From: Allobosea psychrotolerans
GTDB taxonomy: Bacteria > Pseudomonadota > Alphaproteobacteria > Rhizobiales > Beijerinckiaceae
Reading direction: 5' to 3'
Assembly: GCF_002917105.1 (NCBI RefSeq)
Contig: NZ_PQFZ01000002.1
Span: 62,001-126,000 of the forward strand
Length of the DNA stretch: 64,000 nucleotides
Below the pieces are notes generated by a model. It made no database searches. It worked only from the letters and a program-made list of their open reading frames with translations, and was not told the origin of the DNA. How positions within the stretch are numbered: the stretch's first letter is position 1; every line of letters starts with the position of its first letter. Shown piece by piece: positions 49,266-58,584 of this stretch. The position numbers and the translations under genes are program-made.

Positions 49266-50408
49266 TCAGTGGGGCACGGAGGGCGGCAGCAGGCGCGCAT
49301 GCGCCGGCGGCCAGCCGGCCCGGACCTCGTCTCCCCGCTTCGCGATCGGACGGTCGGGCTGGTTCAGCTCCTGGACGATGATCGTCGACTGGTCCTTGCA
49401 GCGGACGAAGTGCCTGACGACGCCGCCAAGCAGGATCGAATCGTCGATCCGGCCGCTGACGCTCGTCACCCCCGGCCCGCCGGTCAGCGTCATGTTCTCG
49501 GGGCGCACGAGGAGCATGGCCTTGTCCCCGGTCGAGACGGCGAAATCGGCGGCTGGCACCGGGAACGTCCCGATCGCCGTACGCAGCGAAAGGCCGCTCA
49601 CCCCGCCTGCCTCCACGATGCCGGGAATGAGGTTCGAGCTGCCGATGAATTCGGCCGAGAACACGGTCGCGGGCTTGAAGTAGAGTTCGTCGGGCTTGCC
49701 CTGCTGCTCGATCTTGCCGCCATTCATCAGCACGATGCGGTCCGACATCGTCAGCGCTTCGTCCTGATCATGGGTGACGTAGAGCATGGTGATGCCGAGA
49801 TCGGCATGCAGCCGCTTGATCTCGAGCTGCATCTGCTCACGCAGGTTCTTGTCGAGCGCGCCGAGCGGCTCGTCCATCAGGATGAGCGCAGGGTTGTAGA
49901 CGATACAGCGGGCGAGCGAGATGCGCTGCTGCTGGCCGCCTGAGAGCTCGCGCGGACGCCGGCCGGCGACATGGCCGAGCTGGATCAGATCCAGCACCTG
50001 CTCGACCTTCCGCTTGATCTCGTCCTTCGGCAGATGCCGGACCTGCAGCGGGAAGGCGATGTTCTCGAAGACGGTCATATGCGGCATCAGGGCGTAGTTC
50101 TGGAACACCATGCCGAGACCGCGCTGGTTCGTCGGCAATGTGGTGGCGTCGCGCCCGTCGATGACGATGCGGCCGGAACTGGGCGTGATCATGCCCGCGA
50201 TCAGGTTGAGCAAGGTGGATTTGCCCGAGCCGCTGGGGCCGAGCAGCGTGACGAACTCGCCCTTGCGGATCGTCAAATCGACGCGCTTGAGGGCATCGAC
50301 CTCGCCATAGCGCTTGGTGACGCCTTGGAGTTCGACCATCGCCCGATCGCCTTCGGCGACGGGAGCGCTGGCCGGCGCGGGCGTGACGGTCATGGGTGTG
50401 ACAGTCAT
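49266..50408 (-). CDS. ABC transporter ATPase (PotA-like)
   Basis: A 380-aa ABC ATPase: Walker A LGPSGSGKST, signature LSGGQQQRISLARC, Walker B LILMDEPLGALD, and a C-terminal TOBE domain (about 290-380) usual for the PotA/UgpC class. ATP hydrolysis drives import of the ligand bound by the gene product at 48144. Its ATG at 50408 overlaps the upstream permease gene's stop by 4 bp; a second ATG lies five codons in. Confidence 0.93.
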   Translation of the reverse strand: MTVTPMTVTPAPASAPVAEGDRAMVELQGVTKRYGEVDALKRVDLTIRKGEFVTLLGPSGSGKSTLLNLIAGMITPSSGRIVIDGRDATTLPTNQRGLGMVFQNYALMPHMTVFENIAFPLQVRHLPKDEIKRKVEQVLDLIQLGHVAGRRPRELSGGQQQRISLARCIVYNPALILMDEPLGALDKNLREQMQLEIKRLHADLGITMLYVTHDQDEALTMSDRIVLMNGGKIEQQGKPDELYFKPATVFSAEFIGSSNLIPGIVEAGGVSGLSLRTAIGTFPVPAADFAVSTGDKAMLLVRPENMTLTGGPGVTSVSGRIDDSILLGGVVRHFVRCKDQSTIIVQELNQPDRPIAKRGDEVRAGWPPAHARLLPPSVPH

Positions 50409-51211
50409 GGATTGGCCTCGGTCTTGCGCTGCAGGGCGATGATGCCCAGGGCGATCAGCAGCGACAGCAAAGTGAGCAGGGTGGAGACAGCCGCGAGAAC
50501 CGGCGTGAGTTCCCAGCGGATCGAGCTGTACATCTTCACCGGCAGGGTCATGGCCTTGGTGCCGGTGAGGAAATAGGCGACGACCACTTCGTCCAGCGAC
50601 ATCAGGAAGGCGAAGAGTGCGCCGACTGCGATCGAGGCCTTCAACTGGGGCAGCACGACGCGGAAGAAGATGACCGGCCGCGAGGCGCCCATGATCGAGG
50701 CGACCGTCTCGAGCGAGACGTCCGAGTGGTGCAGGCCCGACATCACCGAAACCATGATGAAGGGCGTCGTCAGCATGATGTGCGAGAGAACGAGGCCCGT
50801 CGTCGTATCGAGCAAGCCCCAGTTCGAGAACTGCAGGTAAAGCCCGAGCCCCAGCACGATGACGGGCACCAGCATCGGCATCATGAACAGGCCGCGCAGC
50901 AGATTGCGCCGCGGCAATTGCGAGCGCACCAGCGCATAGGCGGCGGGCACGGCGAGGACCAGCGTCAGCATGGTGGTGACGGTCGCCACGAGAAGGCTCT
51001 GCACCATCGAGCCCCACCAAGCCTGGTCAGTGAAGAACTGCTGATAGAGCGCGAGCGTGAACTGTCGCGGCGGAAACTCGATCTGGCCTGGATTGCCGAA
51101 CGAAATCGGGATCACGATCAGGCTCGGGAGCAGCAGGAAGACGTAGCAGAGCCAGGCCGCCGTCGCGATCAGGTTGCGGCTGAGCCGGCTCGAACCGAAG
51201 AGCGCGTTCAT
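50405..51211 (-). CDS. ABC transporter permease (PotC-like)
   Basis: A 268-aa inner-membrane protein with six hydrophobic segments. The binding-protein-dependent permease EAA loop appears as LETVASIMGASRPVIFFRVVLPQL. It forms the channel with the PotB-like permease. Start and stop overlap both neighbours by 4 bp (50405-50408 and 51208-51211), so the three genes are translated as a coupled set. Confidence 0.93.
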   Translation of the reverse strand: MNALFGSSRLSRNLIATAAWLCYVFLLLPSLIVIPISFGNPGQIEFPPRQFTLALYQQFFTDQAWWGSMVQSLLVATVTTMLTLVLAVPAAYALVRSQLPRRNLLRGLFMMPMLVPVIVLGLGLYLQFSNWGLLDTTTGLVLSHIMLTTPFIMVSVMSGLHHSDVSLETVASIMGASRPVIFFRVVLPQLKASIAVGALFAFLMSLDEVVVAYFLTGTKAMTLPVKMYSSIRWELTPVLAAVSTLLTLLSLLIALGIIALQRKTEANP

Positions 51212-52110
51212 GCCACCGCTCCCGAGAGACCGGAGGCGCCGCGCACCTTGCCGAGCAGCGCGACCAGGAGGCCGGAAATCAGGAGCAGTACCACCGCCGT
51301 CGCCGACGCGGCCGTCCAGTCGAGCGTCTGGCGCGTATAGAAATCGACGAGATTGGCGACCATCATGTCCTGCCGTCCGCCGAGCAGGGCAGGGGTGATG
51401 TACATGCCGATCGACAGGGTGATGTTGATCAGCACGCCCGCGACCACGCCGGGCAGGCTGAGCGGCAGCGTGATCTTCCAGAAGATCCGCAGCGGCTTAG
51501 CGCCCATGGTCTCTGCCGCCAGGATCAGCGTGCGATCCTGGGCCAAGAGGCTGCCGAGGATCGACAGGATCATGAAGGGCAGCAGGAAGTTGATCATGCC
51601 GAGGATGACGCCGACGCGGTTGAACATCATCGGCAGGTTGATCTGGCCGCCACTCACGAAGCCGAGCAGCTGGTTGACGAGGCCTTGATTGCCGAAGACG
51701 GCGGCGAGCGCGAAGCTCTTGACCAGGATGCTGGTCCAGAACGGCAGCATGACCATGATGAGATAGGCGGTGCGCCGGCTCGGCGGCTGCGCCGCCAGAT
51801 GCATCGCCACGGGATAGCCGACGAGCAGACTGACGAGCGTGCCGGACAGGCTGATCTCGAAGGTGTTCTTCAGCACCTTGAGGAACAGCGTGCTGCTCAG
51901 GAGCTCCGTATAGGCCTGAAGCGAGAACTGGCCGGGATAGACGCTGGTCCAGACCGTGAGCGCCAGCGGGTAGACCAGGATCGCCAGCATCAGCAGGGTC
52001 AGCGGCGCCAGCAGCATCAGCGCCGAGGGCAGACTGAGTTCCGATGCCGTGCCTGATTGGGCCACCTGCGGCGCTTCCTTCGATCCGGCAGGCGCAGCAG
52101 CGCCTGGCAA
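51208..52110 (-). CDS. ABC transporter permease (PotB-like)
   Basis: A 300-aa inner-membrane protein with six hydrophobic segments; the EAA loop is ILAAETMGAKPLRIFWKITLPL. A 30-residue Ser/Ala-rich N-terminus precedes the first helix (LMLLAPLTLLMLAILVYPLAL). It is the first gene of the transporter run; the candidate operator at 52170-52193 lies 60 bp upstream. Confidence 0.92.
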   Translation of the reverse strand: MPGAAAPAGSKEAPQVAQSGTASELSLPSALMLLAPLTLLMLAILVYPLALTVWTSVYPGQFSLQAYTELLSSTLFLKVLKNTFEISLSGTLVSLLVGYPVAMHLAAQPPSRRTAYLIMVMLPFWTSILVKSFALAAVFGNQGLVNQLLGFVSGGQINLPMMFNRVGVILGMINFLLPFMILSILGSLLAQDRTLILAAETMGAKPLRIFWKITLPLSLPGVVAGVLINITLSIGMYITPALLGGRQDMMVANLVDFYTRQTLDWTAASATAVVLLLISGLLVALLGKVRGASGLSGAVA

Positions 52111-52169
52111 TGCTCACCGGGAGCGGCGAGCACCGGAACTATGGCAGTCGATTTTCAGGAGCGCAATTG

Positions 52170-52193
52170 AGATTTTCAAAATTCTGAAAATCT
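52170..52193. promoter_or_regulatory. Candidate operator of the XRE-cupin repressor, transporter side
   Basis: AGATTTTCA (52170-52178) and TGAAAATCT (52185-52193) are perfect 9-bp inverted copies around AAATTC. A further ATTTTCA half-site lies at 52151-52157. The site is between the repressor gene's stop and the permease gene start, where the transporter promoter should be. Confidence 0.6.
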
Positions 52194-52201
52194 GAGCTGC
52201 A

Positions 52202-52825
52202 TCAGATGTCGGCGTTGACCCAGAAGACCGAGGCCGGCCGCGCGGTGACATTCGCGAAGTGATGCGGCTTGGAGCTTGAGAAGGCGAAGCAGTCGCCTTC
52301 GTTCAGGCTGTAGGTTTCGCCGTCGATCTGAAGCTCCAGCGTTCCCGACAGGAGAAACCCGATCTCCTCACCCTTATGCGTGTAGGGCTGAGCGCCGGAA
52401 CTGCAGCCGGGCTGGATGACCATGAAGAAGCCCCTGAGCTTCTCGCTGGCGGCAGGCGAGGCGATATCCTTGCGGATACCGTCGATATCGAGCAGCCGCG
52501 AGCGCTGTCCGGCACGGACGATATACTGGCTTTCGGTGCCTTTAGAGGTGTTCTGCGAGGGATCTATGAGCCAGGCGGGCATGACGCCGAGCGCATTTGC
52601 GACCGTGTAGACAGTCCGCACCGTCGGCGAGACGAGACCGCGCTCGAGCTGAGACAAGGTGCCGATGGAGACGCCTGTCGCCTTCGACAGCTCCGTCAGC
52701 GTCATGCCCGCCTTCGATCTCAGATCGCGGATGCGCTGCCCCAGCTTCTGCGTCTCGTCATCGGGATCGGTCGTGCTGGGCGCTGCGCGCGATGCGCTGT
52801 CGTCGACGATCTTGATCTGCGGCAT
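52202..52825 (-). CDS. XRE-cupin transcriptional regulator (PuuR-like)
   Basis: 207 aa: N-terminal XRE HTH (about 28-82, LGQRIRDLRSKAGMTLTELS, VSIGTLSQLERGLVSPTVRT) and a C-terminal cupin (about 125-205) with THKGEEIGFLLSGTLELQIDG and CFAFSSSKPHHFAN. This is the plan of PuuR, the putrescine-responsive repressor. It lies between the Pot-like transporter genes (same strand) and the divergent aldehyde dehydrogenase gene, with similar palindromes on both sides, so it probably controls both and itself. Confidence 0.9.
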   Translation of the reverse strand: MPQIKIVDDSASRAAPSTTDPDDETQKLGQRIRDLRSKAGMTLTELSKATGVSIGTLSQLERGLVSPTVRTVYTVANALGVMPAWLIDPSQNTSKGTESQYIVRAGQRSRLLDIDGIRKDIASPAASEKLRGFFMVIQPGCSSGAQPYTHKGEEIGFLLSGTLELQIDGETYSLNEGDCFAFSSSKPHHFANVTARPASVFWVNADI

Positions 52826-52924
52826 TGAGGGGACGCATCCATGGCTCGGCCGCTGCTGCTCCAGTCGCGGCGGCGGGGTCTCACACGCTATACGGATAAC
52901 GGCATATCATGAAGATGCCAAACC

Positions 52925-52946
52925 AATTTTCAGAAAACGAAAAATT
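52925..52946. promoter_or_regulatory. Candidate operator of the XRE-cupin repressor, dehydrogenase side
   Basis: AATTTTC (52925-52931) and GAAAAATT (52939-52946) form an inverted repeat over a 7-base spacer. It repeats the TTTTC...GAAAA pattern at 52173-52190 and lies about 80 bp before the aldehyde dehydrogenase start and 100 bp upstream of the repressor's own start. Confidence 0.5.
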
Positions 52947-53027
52947 TGTACTAGAGCAAGCCGGGGAAACTTCCTATCCTCGGACTCCGCCGGCCGATTG
53001 GCTGGGCCCTTTCCGGAAAGATCATCC

Positions 53028-54515
53028 ATGTCCGCTTCGATCGACTGGCACGCCCGCGCCGCGGCGCTTTCCATCAACGGCCAGGCCTTCATCGGCGGTC
53101 GCTATGTCGCGTCGCTGTCGGAGCGGACCTTCGATTGCGTCAACCCTGCAACGGGCAAGGTTCTGACGCGGGTGGCGGCCTGCGAGGCGGAGGACGTCGA
53201 TCGCGCCGTCGCCATTGCGCGCAAGGCTTTCGAGTCGGGCGTCTGGTCGCGCATGGCGCCGCGCGAGCGCAAGACGCGTCTTGCCGCCTTCGCCGATCTG
53301 ATTTCCGCGCATACCGAGGAGCTCGCTCTGCTTGAGACCCTCGACATGGGCAAGCCGATCCGCGACAGCCTGGCCGTCGATCTGCCGCTCTCGGCCCAGT
53401 GCATCCGCTGGTATGCCGAAGCGATCGACAAGATCTATGACGAGATCGCGCCCACGGCCCCAAGCGCGGTCTCGCTGATCAGGCGCGAGCCGCTCGGCGT
53501 GGTCGCTGCGGTCGTGCCATGGAACTTCCCGCTCTTGATGGCGGCCTGGAAGATCGGCCCGATCCTGGCGGCGGGCAACTCCCTTATCCTCAAGCCAGCC
53601 GAGCAGTCGTCGCTGACGGCGATCAAGCTGGCGGAGCTGGCTGCGCAGGCGGGCATCCCCGATGGCGTCTTCAATGTCCTGCCCGGCTACGGCGAGAAGG
53701 CGGGGAGGGCGCTTGGCCTGCATATGGACGTCGATGCCGTCGCCTTCACCGGCTCGACCGAGGTCGGGAAATATTTCCTGCAGTATTCCGGCCAGTCCAA
53801 CATGAAGCGCGTCGGGCTGGAATGCGGCGGCAAGAGCCCCAACATCATCCTGGCCGATGCGCCTGACCTCGATGCGGCGGCAACCGCCGCTGCCTGGGGC
53901 ATCTTCTATAATCAGGGCGAGGTCTGCAATGCCGGCTCGCGATTGATCATCGAGCAGAGCGTCAAGGAGCAGGTCGTCGAGAAGGTCATGGCGGTCGGCG
54001 CGGCGATCAAGGTCGGCGACCCGCTCGATCCGGCAACGGAGATGGGCGCGATGGTCGATTCCGGCCAGACCGAGCGCGTGATGGCTTATATCGAGAAAGG
54101 CAGGGCTGAAGGCGCCAGATTGCGCCTCGGCGGCAAGCGGCTCGCCGGCGAGGGCTGCTTCATCGAAGCGACGCTGTTCGACGATGTGACCAGCGGCATG
54201 ACGATCGCCCAGGAGGAGATCTTCGGCCCGGTGCTCGCCACCATCGCGGCCAAGGATCTCGATGAGGCTGTCGCGATCGGCAACGACACCATCTACGGGC
54301 TGGCGGCCGCCGTCTGGACCCGCGACATCAACAAGGCCTTCAAGGCGTCCTCGGCGCTGCGCGCCGGCGTGGTCTGGGTCAATTGCTTCGATCACGGCGA
54401 CATCTCGTCACCCTTCGGGGGCTTCAAGCAGTCGGGCTTCGGCCGCGACAAATCCCTGCACGCGCTCGAAAAGTACACCGAGCTGAAGGCCACCTGGATC
54501 CATCTCGGCAATTGA
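53028..54515 (+). CDS. Aldehyde dehydrogenase, PuuC-like
   Basis: 495 aa from the ATG at 53028; the open frame extends to 52659 across the repressor promoter and is not used. NAD(P)-dependent ALDH core: VVPWNFPLLMAAWKIGPILA, FTGSTEVGKYF, LECGGKSPNII (general base Glu) and catalytic Cys300 in GEVCNAGSRL, ending FGGFKQSGFGRDKSLHALEK. The sequence pattern and context favour gamma-glutamyl-gamma-aminobutyraldehyde dehydrogenase (PuuC) or a related omega-amino-aldehyde enzyme. The DapA-like gene follows after 31 bp. Confidence 0.9.
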   Translation: MSASIDWHARAAALSINGQAFIGGRYVASLSERTFDCVNPATGKVLTRVAACEAEDVDRAVAIARKAFESGVWSRMAPRERKTRLAAFADLISAHTEELALLETLDMGKPIRDSLAVDLPLSAQCIRWYAEAIDKIYDEIAPTAPSAVSLIRREPLGVVAAVVPWNFPLLMAAWKIGPILAAGNSLILKPAEQSSLTAIKLAELAAQAGIPDGVFNVLPGYGEKAGRALGLHMDVDAVAFTGSTEVGKYFLQYSGQSNMKRVGLECGGKSPNIILADAPDLDAAATAAAWGIFYNQGEVCNAGSRLIIEQSVKEQVVEKVMAVGAAIKVGDPLDPATEMGAMVDSGQTERVMAYIEKGRAEGARLRLGGKRLAGEGCFIEATLFDDVTSGMTIAQEEIFGPVLATIAAKDLDEAVAIGNDTIYGLAAAVWTRDINKAFKASSALRAGVVWVNCFDHGDISSPFGGFKQSGFGRDKSLHALEKYTELKATWIHLGN

Positions 54516-54546
54516 GATTCCGGCAACTTTGAACGACAGCGAGCGC

Positions 54547-55458
54547 ATGATGGCTGATCTGATGTTTCGCGGCCTGATCCCCGCCTTTCCCACGCCTTTG
54601 AAGGCAGACGGCTCGATCGACGAGAACGGCCTGGAGCGCATCGTCGCCTATCAGATCGAGAAGGGCGCATCAGGCCTCGTGCCGCTCGGCGGCACCGGCG
54701 AGGCGACGGCGCTGACGGCCGCTGCCCGCAAGCGCGTGCTGGAGGTCACCGTATCCGCTGCTGCCAAGCGCGTGCCGATCATCGCCGGCGTGCTCGATCC
54801 GGGCTTTGGCGGCGCACTCGACACCGGGCGGCTTTACCGCGAGGCCGGAGCCGACGGTCTGATGGTGATCCCGCCTTATTATACGCGCGCCGATCAGGAG
54901 GGCGTGCTGCGCTATTTCCGGGCGCTGGCGCCTGAGCTCAAGCTGCCGATCATCTTCTACGACAATCCCTATCGCGCCCACATCGTCACGGCCCCGGCGA
55001 CGATCGCAAGGATGGAGGAGGAGCGTCTCATCGTCGGCATGAAGGCCTCCAACACCGATCTCTACCATCTCGACCAGCTGTCGAAGCTGGTCAGCGATAG
55101 GTTCTGCCTGCTGGGCGGCCAGGACACACTCTTCGTCCAGCAGGTGATCCTGGGCGCGAAGGGCGGCATCCTGACCTCCGCATCGCTGCTCCCGGACTAC
55201 TGGGCGAATGTCCAGATGCTTGCCGAGACCGGGCGGGTCAGCGAAGCGCTGGCGGCCCAGGGGCGGTTGAACCCGCTGATGGACGCCCTGTTCTCGGAAC
55301 AGTTCCCCGAAGCTGTGCGCCGCGCCTTTGCGATGCTCGGGCTGCCGATCGGCCGGTCCTTGCCGCCGGTGGGGGAATTGTCCCTTGCTGGAGAGGCAAG
55401 GTTGCAGGACGCCGTGAATGCGCTCGTTGCAGCAGGAGCCTTGCAGACGATCAGCTGA
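54547..55458 (+). CDS. Dihydrodipicolinate synthase/N-acetylneuraminate lyase family protein
   Basis: 303 aa from the ATG at 54547 (a second ATG follows at once; a TTG at 54529 is less likely). TIM-barrel class I aldolase: GLIPAFPTPL, GGTGEATAL, catalytic Tyr in IIFYDNPYR and Schiff-base Lys in VGMKASNTDLY. The second family motif has GGTGE where true DapA has GTTGE, so lysine biosynthesis is unlikely and a catabolic 2-oxoacid aldolase or dehydratase is more probable. It is co-oriented with the PuuC-like gene. Confidence 0.87.
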   Translation: MMADLMFRGLIPAFPTPLKADGSIDENGLERIVAYQIEKGASGLVPLGGTGEATALTAAARKRVLEVTVSAAAKRVPIIAGVLDPGFGGALDTGRLYREAGADGLMVIPPYYTRADQEGVLRYFRALAPELKLPIIFYDNPYRAHIVTAPATIARMEEERLIVGMKASNTDLYHLDQLSKLVSDRFCLLGGQDTLFVQQVILGAKGGILTSASLLPDYWANVQMLAETGRVSEALAAQGRLNPLMDALFSEQFPEAVRRAFAMLGLPIGRSLPPVGELSLAGEARLQDAVNALVAAGALQTIS

Positions 55459-55490
55459 CCACTCCGCCTCTTCATTTTGCCGGCTATCCA

Positions 55491-56990
55491 TCACTCGGCG
55501 AGGGCTTCCTTGCGCGTCCGCAGGATCGTAGGCGACAGCAGCGCCAGCAGCAGGACGGCGACGACCGTGAGCAGTACGGCGCTGATCGGCCGGGACAGGA
55601 ACACAGAGAAATCGCCTTCCGACAGGAGCATGGCGCGACGGAAGTTCTCCTCGAGCTGCGGGCCCAGCACCAGGCCCAGCAGCAGCGGCGCGGGCTCGAC
55701 CCCGACCTTGATGAAGAAGTATCCGATGCCGGCGCAGCCCAGCATCAGCCAGACATTGAACAGGCTGTTGGCGATGCCATAGGTGCCGATGCAGCAGAAC
55801 AGCACGATCGCCGGGAACAGCAGGCGATAGGGGATCTTCAGCATCGAGACCCATAGGCCCACCAGCGGCAGGTTGATCACCAGCAGCATCAGATTGCCGA
55901 CCCACATCGAGGCGATGACGCCCCAGACCAGCTTGGGCTGTTCGGTCATGATCTGCGGACCGGGCTGGATGCCTTGCATCATAAGGGCGCCGATCATCAG
56001 TGCCATCAGCGCATTGGCGGGAATGCCGAGCGTCAGCAATGGGATGAAGCTCGTCTGCGCGCCGGCGTTGTTGGCGGCCTCGGGCCCGGCGACGCCCTCG
56101 ATCGCGCCCTTGCCGAAGCGAGAGGGATCCTTGGCGAGCTTTTTCTCCAGAGCGTAGGAGGAGAACGGCGGCAACGCCGCGCCACCACCCGGCAACACGC
56201 CCAGCACCGAGCCCAGCAGCGTGCCGCGCACCATCGCCGGAAAGGCCGCCCGCAGATCGGCCCGGCTCGGGATCAGATCCCGGATCGACTGGCTGACGAC
56301 GCGCCGCTCCGCCGGCCGTTCCAGATTGGCGATGATCTCGCCGAGGCCGAACAGCCCCATGGCAACCGGCACGAAATCGATTCCATCAGACAATTCGGCG
56401 ACGCCGAAGGTCATGCGTGCGGCGCCCGACGAGACATCGATGCCGATGAGACCCAGCAGGAGGCCGAGCAGCACCATCGCCAGCGACTTGGCGACCGAGC
56501 CCTGCGCCAGCACGACGGCGGCGATCAGGCCGAGCACGAGCAGGCTGAAATACTCGACCGCTGTGAATTTCAGCGCCAGCACCGAGAGCGGAACGCTCAG
56601 CACCGCGATGATGACGGTCGCCACCGTGCCGGCGAAGAAGGAAGCGATCGCCGCAATGGCGAGCGCCGTTCCGGCCTTGCCCTGCTTGGCCATCTCGTGG
56701 CCGTCGATACAGGTCACCACGGAGGAGGTTTCGCCCGGCACATTGACGAGGATGGCGGTGGTCGAGCCGCCATATTGCGCGCCGTAAAAGATGCCGGCGA
56801 GCATGATCATGGAGCCGGCCGGGGTCAGCCCGAACGTGAAGGGCAGGAGCAACGCGATCGTCGGGATCGGCCCGATGCCGGGCAGCACGCCGATCGCCGT
56901 TCCGATCACCACCCCGATCAGGCACAGGCCGAGATTATTGAGCTCGAGCGCCGTCGAGAGCCCCATCAGCAGATTGTCGAAGAGTTCCAT
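55491..56990 (-). CDS. tctA: TTT transporter large permease TctA
   Basis: A 499-aa polytopic protein with about 11-12 membrane segments. TctA signatures: GVLPGIGPIPTIALLLPFTFGL, YGAQYGGSTTAILVNVPGE (repeat 1), and GVLPGGGAALPPFSSYALEKK in repeat 2. It is the main channel of a secondary, binding-protein-dependent carboxylate importer driven by an ion gradient. The order on this strand is tctC-tctB-tctA, with 14 bp between tctB and tctA. Confidence 0.95.
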   Translation of the reverse strand: MELFDNLLMGLSTALELNNLGLCLIGVVIGTAIGVLPGIGPIPTIALLLPFTFGLTPAGSMIMLAGIFYGAQYGGSTTAILVNVPGETSSVVTCIDGHEMAKQGKAGTALAIAAIASFFAGTVATVIIAVLSVPLSVLALKFTAVEYFSLLVLGLIAAVVLAQGSVAKSLAMVLLGLLLGLIGIDVSSGAARMTFGVAELSDGIDFVPVAMGLFGLGEIIANLERPAERRVVSQSIRDLIPSRADLRAAFPAMVRGTLLGSVLGVLPGGGAALPPFSSYALEKKLAKDPSRFGKGAIEGVAGPEAANNAGAQTSFIPLLTLGIPANALMALMIGALMMQGIQPGPQIMTEQPKLVWGVIASMWVGNLMLLVINLPLVGLWVSMLKIPYRLLFPAIVLFCCIGTYGIANSLFNVWLMLGCAGIGYFFIKVGVEPAPLLLGLVLGPQLEENFRRAMLLSEGDFSVFLSRPISAVLLTVVAVLLLALLSPTILRTRKEALAE

Positions 56991-57004
56991 CGGTCGGTGA
57001 GCCT

Positions 57005-57454
57005 TCAGCGCGGCCAGAGCGGAACCGGCAACGCCAGAACCTTGATGAAGAGGATGGCCGCCGCGCAGGAGAGCAGCAGCGCGAAGGGGACCGTCTCGCG
57101 AAGGCGTCCTTCACGGGTGGCGAAGCCGGCGAGGATCACGGTGACGACCGAGGCGATGGCAAGCCCCAGCCTCTCCGCCGTCAGCGCGAAGATGCCGACC
57201 GCGCCGAGCACGGCGAGCAGCGGGCGGATCTGCACGGGCACGATCGCAGGACCTGCCCGCCTCGCGCCACGAGCGCAGAAGAACAGACCAAAGCCGAGCA
57301 GCCCGAATGAGACGACGCGCGGCATGTAGCCCGGCCCCATATCCGCGGCATGGCCGACGACGAGGTGGCGGGTCGCGATCAGCGCGGCAGCCGCCACCGC
57401 GACGAGGAACAGGCCGAAGAGCAGATCCTGCCAGTCGATCCGGGAACGGGTCAT
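57005..57454 (-). CDS. tctB: TTT transporter small permease TctB
   Basis: A 149-aa protein with four hydrophobic segments and the TctB look: LLFGLFLVAVAAAALIATRH, then GPGYMPRVVSFGLLGFGLFF, and a C-terminal pair of helices with ILFIKVLALPVPLWPR. It partners TctA in the membrane. It is placed between tctC and tctA, 15 and 14 bp from each. Confidence 0.9.
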   Translation of the reverse strand: MTRSRIDWQDLLFGLFLVAVAAAALIATRHLVVGHAADMGPGYMPRVVSFGLLGFGLFFCARGARRAGPAIVPVQIRPLLAVLGAVGIFALTAERLGLAIASVVTVILAGFATREGRLRETVPFALLLSCAAAILFIKVLALPVPLWPR

Positions 57455-57469
57455 CGGCCAGGCTCCAGC

Positions 57470-58477
57470 TCAGCTACCCTTGATGCCCGCTTCACGGATG
57501 ATACCGCCCCAGCGGGTGGTCGCATCCTTCAGCCAAGCGGAGAAATCGGCAGGTGAGCCGGCGCGGACGACGCCGCCCTGTTCGGCGATCCTGGCCTTGA
57601 TGTCGGGCGTCTCGAGGATCTTGCCGATCTCCGCATTAAGGCGCGCGATCATGGCGGGCGGGGTGCCGGCCGTGGTCAGGATGCCTTGCCAGGTGCCGGC
57701 ATCGCCCCCGGGCAGCCCGGATTCCTTGAAGGTCGGCAGCCCCGCGACACGCTCCTCGCCGGTGACGGCGAGGCCGACAAGCTGCTTGTTGGCGACGAAG
57801 GGCAGCGTCGCGGTCGAGCCGTTGATGATGACGCCGCTTTCGCCGGAGACCACGGCGCGCGAGGCCGCAGCCCCGCCCTTGTAGGGCACGTTCTTCCACT
57901 GGATGCCGAGCTCCTTCGCCATGGAGACGGCAGTGATGTGGTTGGCCGCGCCCACGCCTGAGTTTGCGACGGCGAGCTTGTTTGGATTGGCTTTGGCGTA
58001 GGCGATCAGCTCCTGCGCCGTCTTCGCCGGAATGGATTCATGCACCGCCAGGACATAGGGGCCGAACATCACCATCGAGACCGGAGCCAGGTCCTTGTTG
58101 GGGTCATAGGTCAGGTCGGAGAACAGGCTCGGCGCCGTCGCGAGCGAGCCGACATCCATCAGCAGCAAGGTGTGGCCGTCGGGCGGCGCCTTGGCGACCG
58201 CATCGGCGCCGAGATTGCCGGCGGCGCCGGGCTTGTTCTCGATCACCACGGTTTGGCCGATCGCGGCCGAGAGCTTGGGGCCGATCAGGCGCGCCAGGAT
58301 GTCCGAGGTTCCACCCGGCGCGAAGGGCACGATGAGGCGGACGGGGCGCTCGAAATTCTGGGCCGCAGCGGGTTGGCTCGCGAACGCGACCCCGGCAAGT
58401 GCTGCGAGGGCCAGGCCTTTTGCAGCGATCGCGGACAGGCGGGAAGACGATCTGAATATGGCTCTGGATAGGGACAT
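57470..58477 (-). CDS. tctC: TTT transporter substrate-binding protein TctC (Bug family)
   Basis: 335 aa from the ATG at 58477, preceded by GGAGGAAATC; the frame opens earlier at 58579 without support. Signal peptide ends near QPAAAQ. Bug core: LIVPFAPGGTSDILARLIGPKL, NKPGAAGNLGADAVAKAPPDGHTLL and NSGVGAANHITAVSMA. It delivers a carboxylate to TctAB. First gene of the operon, divergent from a second Bug gene at 58723. Confidence 0.94.
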   Translation of the reverse strand: MSLSRAIFRSSSRLSAIAAKGLALAALAGVAFASQPAAAQNFERPVRLIVPFAPGGTSDILARLIGPKLSAAIGQTVVIENKPGAAGNLGADAVAKAPPDGHTLLLMDVGSLATAPSLFSDLTYDPNKDLAPVSMVMFGPYVLAVHESIPAKTAQELIAYAKANPNKLAVANSGVGAANHITAVSMAKELGIQWKNVPYKGGAAASRAVVSGESGVIINGSTATLPFVANKQLVGLAVTGEERVAGLPTFKESGLPGGDAGTWQGILTTAGTPPAMIARLNAEIGKILETPDIKARIAEQGGVVRAGSPADFSAWLKDATTRWGGIIREAGIKGS

Positions 58478-58584
58478 GATTTCCTCCGGTGGGGTGCAGA
58501 CCGGCCCGGACCAGCCGGGCAGCGAGCGTGCGGGCAGTCTTGAGAGCTGCCTTGTCAGCCTGGAGGATAGGTCAGGCACGATGC

